From a virus: DNA of 54,273 nt. The DNA lies in IMG/VR virus record IMGVR_UViG_3300043431_000269, positions 1-54,273 of that record, one strand, 5' to 3'. The position numbers and the translations under genes were made by a program. Shown piece by piece: positions 40,365 through 45,646 of this stretch. The stretch's first letter is position 1. Each line of letters opens with the position of its first letter. The notes beneath the pieces were generated by a model. The model had not been told where the DNA came from. It ran no database searches and worked only from the letters and a program-made list of their open reading frames with translations.

Positions 40365-40860
40365 GTCCGCCGCCCCGCGCAAGAAGTACCGCCCGAAGGG
40401 TGTGATCCGCGACACGATGGGCTGGGTCCGCGAGACCCACATGCCGATCAGGGAGCACGACAACTACGTGTTCAACCTCAAGATCAAGAACCACGGAGCG
40501 ATGCGCGCGTTGTTCACTGGCAAGGCCACCTTCGAGGACATTCGGACGCTGATCGCCATGCACAATCTCTGCGAGGGGTTGTGGCAAATGGAGATCGGCA
40601 AGGACTACGGTGGCTACATCATTCGCGGCAAGGTGGCGCTGCTCGACGTGCATGAGCGCGGGGAGTCCAGCGGCAAATACATTCTTCACGCGGCCGAGAT
40701 GCAAGCACTCAACGACTTGCTGGAGCTGTTCGACGAGCAAATGGAAGTCTGCACGTTGGGCGACATCGAGAAGGCACGCGAGCTGGCGCTGAAAAGCGTG
40801 CGCGACAAGAAAGCATTTGTCTTGCGAACAAAACAGCAACTGCTTGAGGCTGCTCGATAG
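40357..40860 (+). CDS. hypothetical early protein
   Basis: A 167-residue protein with a basic N-terminus (KSAAPRKKYRPKGVIRD) and a helical body (FEDIRTLIAMHNLCEGLWQM, AEMQALNDLLELFDEQMEV, EKARELALKSVRDKKAFVLRTKQQLLEAA). It starts at ATG 40357 after AAAGGTG. It ends at a short hairpin. The pattern suggests a small DNA-binding protein, but no motif settles it. Confidence 0.65.
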   Translation: MPKSAAPRKKYRPKGVIRDTMGWVRETHMPIREHDNYVFNLKIKNHGAMRALFTGKATFEDIRTLIAMHNLCEGLWQMEIGKDYGGYIIRGKVALLDVHERGESSGKYILHAAEMQALNDLLELFDEQMEVCTLGDIEKARELALKSVRDKKAFVLRTKQQLLEAAR

Positions 40861-40874
40861 AAATTTACAATGAC

Positions 40875-40902
40875 AAAAGAGGGGTGACTCTCTTTTACTT
40901 TT
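40875..40902 (+). terminator. short terminator-like hairpin
   Basis: AAAAGAG (40875-40881) and CTCTTTT (40890-40896) form a 7-bp stem, followed by ACTTTT. The stem is AT-rich and the T-run is interrupted, so this is a weak terminator at best. About 40 bases on there is an excellent ribosome-binding sequence (AAAAGGAGGT, 40938-40947) with no start codon at the right distance, perhaps a remnant. Confidence 0.35.
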
Positions 40903-40986
40903 AGGTAAATTCGTACACAATAGTCTCACAGCAGCGAGAAAAGGAGGTCAGTAAGGCAAAACGGAGCATCAACTCAAGAGGACAAC

Positions 40987-41157
40987 GTGAACAGCAAAAA
41001 GTATCGACCTGAATCCACAACAATCGGTCGGCCTCCGCTCAAGGAGGGTGAGCGAACACTCCCTGTGACGATTCGCTTGACCGAGAAGCAACGAGAGAAA
41101 TTCATTCAACTCGGCGGTGTCAACTGGCTAAGAAATCTACTCGATCAAACCAAGTGA
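40987..41157 (+). CDS. small ribbon-helix-helix-like protein
   Basis: A 56-residue protein starting at GTG 40987 after AGAGGA. The core TLPVTIRLTEKQREKFIQLGGVNWLRNLLDQ reads as a beta strand followed by two helices, as in Arc/MetJ-type regulators. A GRPPLKEGER stretch before it is typical of small phage proteins of this type. Probably a DNA-binding regulator in the early arm. Confidence 0.6.
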   Translation: MNSKKYRPESTTIGRPPLKEGERTLPVTIRLTEKQREKFIQLGGVNWLRNLLDQTK

Positions 41158-41166
41158 GAAGCAACA

Positions 41167-41637
41167 ATGACTAACAAGAACCAATGCCTGCACGACATGA
41201 TCTCCCGCCTGGAGCGCGGGGCGTCCGGCATGGAGGACCAGGCGGCGATTGCCGGGGAGATGCGAACCCTGATCGCCAAGATCGCGCTCATGGAGGAACG
41301 CGACGCCAGCATGTTCGAGAACTGCGTGAAGCTGCACGCGACGATCGACCTGTTGGAGACGAAGGTGAGCAACCTGACGCTGCAGGCCACGATGTCGAGC
41401 AACCTGCACGCGCTGGCGCTGAAGCAACGCGATGACGCCTGGGCGCAGGTCAGCGAGATGCGCGAGGCGCTGACGCGCAGCGAGGTGCGCGCAGCGACGC
41501 CGCAAGGTGAAGGTACCGCGCCCGGCTGCGAAAAGCTCTGCGAGGACGAGGGCTGCCCGCATCACGGCCAGGATCACGTCTGCATCGACTCCACGCGCCA
41601 GCGGCGCGCCGCCAAGCGCCTGGGGATGAAATCATGA
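41167..41637 (+). CDS. coiled-coil early protein with C-terminal cysteines
   Basis: A 156-residue protein, mainly coiled coil (MISRLERGASGMEDQAAIAGEMRTLIAKIALMEERD..., then LETKVSNLTLQATM). The C-terminal part has CEKLCEDEGCPHHGQDHVC, a possible metal site. Common in phage early arms but of unknown role. Confidence 0.6.
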   Translation: MTNKNQCLHDMISRLERGASGMEDQAAIAGEMRTLIAKIALMEERDASMFENCVKLHATIDLLETKVSNLTLQATMSSNLHALALKQRDDAWAQVSEMREALTRSEVRAATPQGEGTAPGCEKLCEDEGCPHHGQDHVCIDSTRQRRAAKRLGMKS

Positions 41638-42002
41638 GCCGCCCCGAGGTGACGATGACCGAGCCCCGGGCAATCATCCTTGAGCGCCTGAAGACCATCG
41701 GGCCGATGCTGGCGAAGGAGATCGAGGCCGAGTGCGGCCTGGGCCACGAGGGCACGCGCAAGGCAATCAACGCCATGCACGCGGCCGGCCTGATCTACGT
41801 GAAGGACTGGCCGCACCTGACGGTGCAGCGCGCGCGGCTGTGGGCGCTGAAGACGAGCCGCAACCAGATCGACGCGCCGAAGCCCGCCAAGGGCACCAAC
41901 GCCGAGTACCAGGCGACCTACCGCGCGCGCCACAAGCGCGTGCTGAAGGCCCGCCGCTCGGCGGTTGCACGCACCAACCCGTTCGCCGACCTGATCGGCT
42001 GA
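41634..42002 (+). CDS. winged-helix DNA-binding protein
   Basis: A 122-residue protein whose core (PRAIILERLKTIGPMLAKEIEAECGLGHEGTRKAINAMHAAGLIYVKDW) reads as a winged helix-turn-helix. The C-terminus is basic (YQATYRARHKRVLKARR). It overlaps the previous gene (ATGA) and probably controls early genes or binds the replication region. Confidence 0.65.
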   Translation: MSRPEVTMTEPRAIILERLKTIGPMLAKEIEAECGLGHEGTRKAINAMHAAGLIYVKDWPHLTVQRARLWALKTSRNQIDAPKPAKGTNAEYQATYRARHKRVLKARRSAVARTNPFADLIG

Positions 42003-42012
42003 AAGCAAGACC

Positions 42013-42357
42013 ATGAGCACGAAAAGCGTTAGCCAGGAGGTGCGTGACGCCATCACGCACGAGTTGAACATCGCACGGTGCCACTCGAACCGAGTCGTCG
42101 GCAACGGGGAACTGTGCATTTCCGACGCCGCTAAGACCATGCAGATCCAGCCGCGCAAGCTGTTTGCCTGGATGGAGCAGCACCAGTGGATCTTCCGCCG
42201 TGGCAACAAGTGGGTGGCCTACCAGGACCGCATCCAGTCCGGCTACCTGACGCACCGCGTCACCCTGGTGGAGCGCAAGGACGGAACCGACAAGGAAGTG
42301 GCCCAAGTGCTGGTGACGGCCAAGGGTCAGGCCAAGCTGGCCGAGGTGGCGGCATGA
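42013..42357 (+). CDS. KilAC-domain antirepressor-like protein
   Basis: A 114-residue protein with the C-terminal domain of phage antirepressors (KilAC): LCISDAAKTMQIQPRKLFAWMEQHQWIFRRGNKWVAYQDRIQSGYLTHRVTLVERKD. The N-terminal BRO/AntA half is missing, so it is a KilAC-only protein. Such proteins bind DNA or repressors. It overlaps the methyltransferase start (ATGA). It may relieve the repressor of this phage or of others. Confidence 0.75.
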   Translation: MSTKSVSQEVRDAITHELNIARCHSNRVVGNGELCISDAAKTMQIQPRKLFAWMEQHQWIFRRGNKWVAYQDRIQSGYLTHRVTLVERKDGTDKEVAQVLVTAKGQAKLAEVAA

Positions 42358-43781
42358 ACGTCATCAGATTCGGTTCTGTGTGCAGCGGGATCGAGGCCGC
42401 ATCGGTAGCTTGGCATCCGCTTGGCTGGCGCGCCGCATGGCTCGCCGAGATTGAGCCGTTCCCCTGCGCAGTGCTGGCACACCATTACCCGGACGTTCCC
42501 AACCTGGGCGACATGACAGCCCTGCCCGACCGCATCGCCAGCGGCGAGATTGAAGCGCCTGAAATCTTCTGTGGCGGCACCCCGTGCCAAGCTTTTTCCG
42601 TAGCCGGCCTGCGCAAGTCTCTTGATGACGCGCGCGGGAACCTCTCCCTGACCTTCTGTGAAATCTCAAATGCAATTGATTCAGCTCGACATGTTCGCGG
42701 AGAGCAGCCCGCCATCATTTTCTGGGAAAACGTCCCCGGAGTCCTCAACACCAAAGACAACGCATTCGGCTGCTTTCTTGGAGCGCTTGCCGGCGAAGAT
42801 GATCCGCTCGTCGCACCAGGGGGCAAATGGACGAACGCAGGTTGTGTGTATGGACCTCAAAGAGCAGTGGCGTGGCGCATCCTCGACGCCCAATATTTCG
42901 GAGTGGCCCAACGACGCCGACGTGTGTTCGTTGTCGCAAGTGCTCGAACAGGGTTCGATCCCGCAGCGGTTCTTTTTGAGTTCGACGGCGTGCGCCGGGA
43001 TACTGCGCCGAGCCGAGAAGCGGGGAAAGAGCCTACCGTCGGCACTATCCGCAGCACTGACGGCGGTTGCGACGTTGACCACATCCGAGCCGGACACGCC
43101 GTAGCCTTCGGCGGAAACAACCAGTCCGGCCCCATCGACGTGGCCACTGCCCGCAACGCATGCGCCAGCGCCAGCGGGAGGATGGACTTTGAAACCGAGA
43201 CGTTCCTGGTGCAACCGGCCTTTGCCATCCAAGCAGGCGCTCTGCGCACAAACCCAGCTAGTGGCCCCGATGGTATCAGTGTTCAAGCAGACCACGCCTA
43301 CACCCTGGAAGCCAGATCCGAAGTGCAGGCGGTCGCCTTCCACCCCACGCAAGACCCGATCAGCAACACAGACGGCACCACACACGCGCTGGGATGCGGA
43401 TCGTCAGGCGGGCAGGCCAGCATTGCGGTGGCAATGATCAATATGCAGGGAAGCAAAGGCAACGCCGTGGCGCAGGCTGACAGCCCGAGCTTCACACTCA
43501 ACGCCATGCACGGGCATGACGTTCATGCCGTGGTCGCACCGCCCATCATGCAAGTCCGCCGCCTGACCCCACGGGAATGTGAGGCACTTCAGGGATTTCC
43601 GCAGAATTACACCGCCATCCCCTGGCGCAAGAAGCCGGCCAGCGAGTGCCCGGACGGCCCGCGCTACAAGGCCCTGGGCAACAGTTGGGCGGTGCCGAAC
43701 GTGCGCTGGATCGGTCGGCGCATCGACGCGCATTTGCGTGCTCTGAGCGGTTCGGAAATCGAACCAGGAGAGGACGCATGA
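42354..43781 (+). CDS. DNA cytosine-5 methyltransferase
   Basis: A 475-residue Dcm-type enzyme. Visible motifs are motif I FGSVCSGIEAASVAW (residues about 5-19), motif IV GGTPCQAFSVAG with the catalytic Cys, motif VI WENVPG, motif VIII QRRRRVFVV, motif IX RRLTPRECEALQGFP and motif X ALGNSWAVP. It transfers a methyl group to a cytosine of a target that cannot be read from sequence, probably to protect phage DNA from restriction. It begins with an ATGA overlap with the KilAC gene and contains a second frame with its own conserved protein (see next). Confidence 0.92.
   Translation: MNVIRFGSVCSGIEAASVAWHPLGWRAAWLAEIEPFPCAVLAHHYPDVPNLGDMTALPDRIASGEIEAPEIFCGGTPCQAFSVAGLRKSLDDARGNLSLTFCEISNAIDSARHVRGEQPAIIFWENVPGVLNTKDNAFGCFLGALAGEDDPLVAPGGKWTNAGCVYGPQRAVAWRILDAQYFGVAQRRRRVFVVASARTGFDPAAVLFEFDGVRRDTAPSREAGKEPTVGTIRSTDGGCDVDHIRAGHAVAFGGNNQSGPIDVATARNACASASGRMDFETETFLVQPAFAIQAGALRTNPASGPDGISVQADHAYTLEARSEVQAVAFHPTQDPISNTDGTTHALGCGSSGGQASIAVAMINMQGSKGNAVAQADSPSFTLNAMHGHDVHAVVAPPIMQVRRLTPRECEALQGFPQNYTAIPWRKKPASECPDGPRYKALGNSWAVPNVRWIGRRIDAHLRALSGSEIEPGEDA
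42658..43104 (+). CDS. overlapping gene inside the methyltransferase, +1 frame
   Basis: A 148-residue frame (or 144 from ATG 42670) that lies wholly inside the methyltransferase gene in the +1 frame. It codes for a protein with the segments SSPPSFSGKTSPESSTPKTTH, NGRTQVVCMDLKEQW, CSLSQVLEQGSIPQRFFLSS and TACAGILRRAEKRGKSLPSAL. I recognise the string FFLS..ACAGILRRA.KRG..LP as one found in hypothetical proteins that overlap phage cytosine methyltransferases. This makes a real dual-coding gene likely. The methyltransferase frame across the same bases carries motif VIII, so both frames are under constraint. Function unknown. Confidence 0.6.
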   Translation: MKSQMQLIQLDMFAESSPPSFSGKTSPESSTPKTTHSAAFLERLPAKMIRSSHQGANGRTQVVCMDLKEQWRGASSTPNISEWPNDADVCSLSQVLEQGSIPQRFFLSSTACAGILRRAEKRGKSLPSALSAALTAVATLTTSEPDTP

Positions 43782-44040
43782 GCTTCCAGGCCATGACGTG
43801 GGCTATCGAGCAGACGTGCAGCAGCTCGGGCCAGAAGCTGGCGCTGCTGATGCTGGCCAACCACAGCAACCGTTCGCCGGCCCGAACGGTGAGTTCCCGG
43901 TGCTCCAGCACTCCAACGGCAGCTTTGTCGAATGCGGCGGGGAACTCGCCACGTTCGCGCGCTTGCTCGATGCGGACCGGGCCGCTGAGATCGCAGCGGC
44001 CGTGGCCGCCGAGCGCAAGGCTATCCAGGCCAGGGGGTAG
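43778..44040 (+). pseudogene. remnant of replication-initiator-like gene
   Basis: From ATG 43778 the frame reads MSFQAMTWAIEQTCSSSGQ, KLALLMLANHSN, the start of a typical phage helix-turn-helix replication protein (DnaD-like or HTH_36). After residue 31 it degenerates. From about 43855 the -1 frame reads QPFAGPNGEFPVLQHSNGSF and ELATFARLLDADRAAEIAAAVAAERK to a stop at 44040, which looks like protein. No ATG or GTG lies near the second segment. This suggests a deletion that joined two genes out of frame. The functional initiator is probably the primase-helicase at 45647. Confidence 0.55.
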
Positions 44041-44042
44041 TC

Positions 44043-44252
44043 GTGATCACAAGCAGCGCGATCTTCGCGGGCATGGCATACCTGCTCGGTGCTGTCGGCG
44101 GGTTCGTCGTGGGCTGGTGCGCCTGCAAGACCCAGCGAGAGCCCTGGCCCGAGTACCGCGTGCGTCGAGCGCCGTCCTCGCAGATTCCGCCCAGGCGCGC
44201 CCCTGGCTACGCAAACGCTGAATCGAAAAAAGATTTGGCAGACGCTAAATAA
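44043..44252 (+). CDS. small membrane protein
   Basis: A 69-residue protein starting at GTG 44043. Residues about 4-27 form a membrane segment (SSAIFAGMAYLLGAVGGFVVGWCA), with a basic tail (KTQREPWPEYRVRRAP, ESKKDLADAK). It is the last gene of the plus arm before the immunity region. Possibly a superinfection-type membrane protein, but there is no motif. Confidence 0.6.
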   Translation: MITSSAIFAGMAYLLGAVGGFVVGWCACKTQREPWPEYRVRRAPSSQIPPRRAPGYANAESKKDLADAK

Positions 44253-44264
44253 ACGCGCTACAAT
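44235..44264 (+). promoter_or_regulatory. sigma70 promoter of the small RNA
   Basis: TTGGCA (44235-44240), an 18-base spacer and TACAAT (44259-44264), preceded by AAACGCGC. Its AAACGCG-core resembles the promoters at 2983 and 44947. A start near 44271 would fall at the first base of the first small RNA hairpin. Confidence 0.6.
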
Positions 44265-44270
44265 CCAGTC

Positions 44271-44357
44271 ACCGAGTTAACCCCTCTCGGCACACCGCAC
44301 AGAGCGGTGTCACTTCCAACCCCGCACGACGCTACGATCTGTGCGGGGTTATTTTTT
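44271..44357 (+). ncRNA. small RNA with three hairpins, convergent with the repressor
   Basis: A transcript of about 87 bases would contain CCGAG/CTCGG (44272-44276, 44286-44290), CACCGC/GCGGTG (44294-44299, 44304-44309) and a terminator: AACCCCGCAC (44319-44328) with GTGCGGGGTT (44341-44350) and an ATTTTTTT tail. A good promoter lies just upstream. It ends 4 bases before the end of the repressor gene on the other strand, so it is antisense to the repressor message's 3' part. Lambda OOP RNA is a comparable case. It may also only be a terminator for the upstream operon with a chance promoter. Confidence 0.55.
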
Positions 44358-44360
44358 TGC

Positions 44361-44832
44361 CTACTTCAGCAGCCGGGCCAACTGCTTGACGTGGTGCTCG
44401 CGCGGCCGCCCGCCGTGGTCCACGGTGTCGAGGTAGGCCAGGGCCACCACGTCGGCGAACTTGTCCGCGCTCGGGTGGACGCCCTCGTTCTCGCACGCAG
44501 CGCCGACCATGCGGATCACGGCCGTGATCATCGCCGTGATGTCGTCGGGCGCGGCCTCGGCCGCCTGGGCTGCTGGCGCTGGGGCGGCCGGCGCCGCGCG
44601 GGCCGGCTGCCCGGGGCGGTGAGCCATCCAGCGCACCGTCCGGCAGGCCGAGCAGTTGCTCGAACTTGCGCGCCGTCTTCTCGGTGATGTCGCGGCTGGG
44701 CTTCGGGCCGATCATTTGCGAAATGAACGACGGATTCGCGTAGCCCAGGGTCTTGGCGACCTTCGTGACGCCGCCGCGCTGATCGACGACGACCCGCAGG
44801 TTTTCGCGTCGGCGCTGTGCAACTTCGCTCAT
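44361..44832 (-). pseudogene. CI-like repressor, frameshifted
   Basis: The N-terminal frame from 44832 encodes a helix-turn-helix: ENLRVVVDQRGGVTKVAKTLGYANPSFISQMIG, then ITEKTARKFEQLLGLPDGALDG. After residue 70 this frame turns into arginine-rich noise. The frame one base further reads DDITAMITAVIRMVGAACENE, then EGVHPSADKFADVVALAYLDTVDHGG...HVKQLARLLK, a typical C-terminal helical domain of such repressors, ending at 44361. One extra base in the GGGG run at 44613-44616 would explain the change. It could be a real loss, a phase-variable tract or a sequencing error. Confidence 0.75.
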
Positions 44833-44923
44833 GTGTAGGCCCTAGCCAAAGTGATTCGAATGGTGATGTTCCTAAAACTATCAAATACAAACACATTTGT
44901 AAAGAGCACTTTTGCGAGAAACA

Positions 44924-44959
44924 TTGACAGAAAGTTTCGCAAACGCGATACTTGCGAAA
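44924..44959 (+). promoter_or_regulatory. early rightward promoter and operator of the Cro-like gene
   Basis: TTGACA (44924-44929), a 17-base spacer and GATACT (44947-44952). The operator TTTCGCAA (44935-44942) and TTGCGAAA (44952-44959) is a perfect inverted repeat with a 9-base centre, and its right arm overlaps the -10 box and the start codon. The predicted start (about 44959) is the A of the ATG, so the message may be leaderless. The repressor and Cro are the likely ligands. Confidence 0.7.
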
Positions 44960-45210
44960 TGGAACACAAAAGCATCACCCCTTTGCTGGAGTTGCTGCGA
45001 ACCTGCACCGTGGAAGAACAGGTCGAACTGGCCTCCCTGGCGAAGACTACCCGCAACTACCTCTACCAGATCGCCACGCAGCACCGCTGCGCGATCAGCG
45101 CGCTCATGGCCCTGCGCATCGAGCGAGCGGCGACCAAGATGCACGTCAAGTCGCTGGGGCGCATCCCGAAGATTTGCATGGAAGAACTGGCTTTGATGGC
45201 CGAAAAATAA
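44959..45210 (+). CDS. Cro-like YdaS-family regulator
   Basis: An 83-residue protein read from the repressor's divergent promoter. The middle (EEQVELASLAKTTRNYLYQIATQHRCAISALMALRIERA) is a helix-turn-helix like those of YdaS/Cro proteins. It likely competes with the repressor for TTTCGCAA half-sites and commits the phage to lysis. No ribosome-binding site is present, consistent with a leaderless message. A longer frame from 44851 would cover the promoter and is rejected. Confidence 0.7.
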   Translation: MEHKSITPLLELLRTCTVEEQVELASLAKTTRNYLYQIATQHRCAISALMALRIERAATKMHVKSLGRIPKICMEELALMAEK

Positions 45211-45222
45211 CGTCGCAGTTTC

Positions 45223-45372
45223 GCAATTGCGATATAAAATGGGTCTCGCCAGCTAAATTCCCAAGCACCTGCAGAGTTCAGCGGCGAGGGGAGGGCACCT
45301 CGTTTTGCGGCGAGGTTTGGCTGGCGTCTAGGCCCTCCCCTCACCCATGGGCACAAGAAAGGCACGCCAGCC
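45223..45372 (+). promoter_or_regulatory. repressor-type promoter and structured leader
   Basis: GCAATTGCGATA-TAAAAT (45223-45240) is a version of the operator-promoter core, with the palindrome TCGCAATTGCGA (45222-45233). The leader after it has an 11-bp inverted repeat GAGGGGAGGGC (45286-45296) with GCCCTCCCCTC (45332-45342), and inside it ACCTCG/CGAGGT (45297-45302, 45311-45316). CGCCAGC (45247-45253) can pair with GCTGGCG (45320-45326), and the second also pairs with ACGCCAGC near the start codon of the next gene. Two exclusive folds are thus possible. This is typical of attenuation or a switch. Confidence 0.55.
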
Positions 45373-45645
45373 ATGAACCCAACCATTTTTTGCGTCGAGT
45401 CCCTCGCCGGGATACTCGCCGCGCTGTCAGCGGCCGCATGCGACAGCGAGGCCGCATGCGACAGCGAGGCCGACGCGCGCGCCAACCCGTTCGAAATCCA
45501 CCTGCAAGACACCCACTTCAAGATGCGCTTCCCGAAGGGCTTGCGCGAAGCCCGGCGCGCCAACATCTCGCGCCTGATCCGTCGCACACCGAAGTCGGCT
45601 TTCATTTCCAGCAGGCCCGCCGTGGGAGAAAGCGCGGGGTCCTGA
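45373..45645 (+). CDS. hypothetical protein with ACDSEA repeat
   Basis: A 90-residue protein with N-terminal MNPTIFCVESLAGILAALSA, then a tandem ACDSEAACDSEADA (about residues 22-35) and a basic helical end (RFPKGLREARRANISRLIRRTPK). Its leader is highly structured. It precedes the primase gene by 1 base, so it may be an operon leader or a small primase partner. No family known to me. Confidence 0.55.
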   Translation: MNPTIFCVESLAGILAALSAAACDSEAACDSEADARANPFEIHLQDTHFKMRFPKGLREARRANISRLIRRTPKSAFISSRPAVGESAGS

Positions 45646-45646
45646 T

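Noticed and set aside
44851-44958. Longer N-terminus for the Cro-like protein
   Set aside because: It would read through the promoter and operator; the ATG at 44959 fits the -10 box and the protein pattern.
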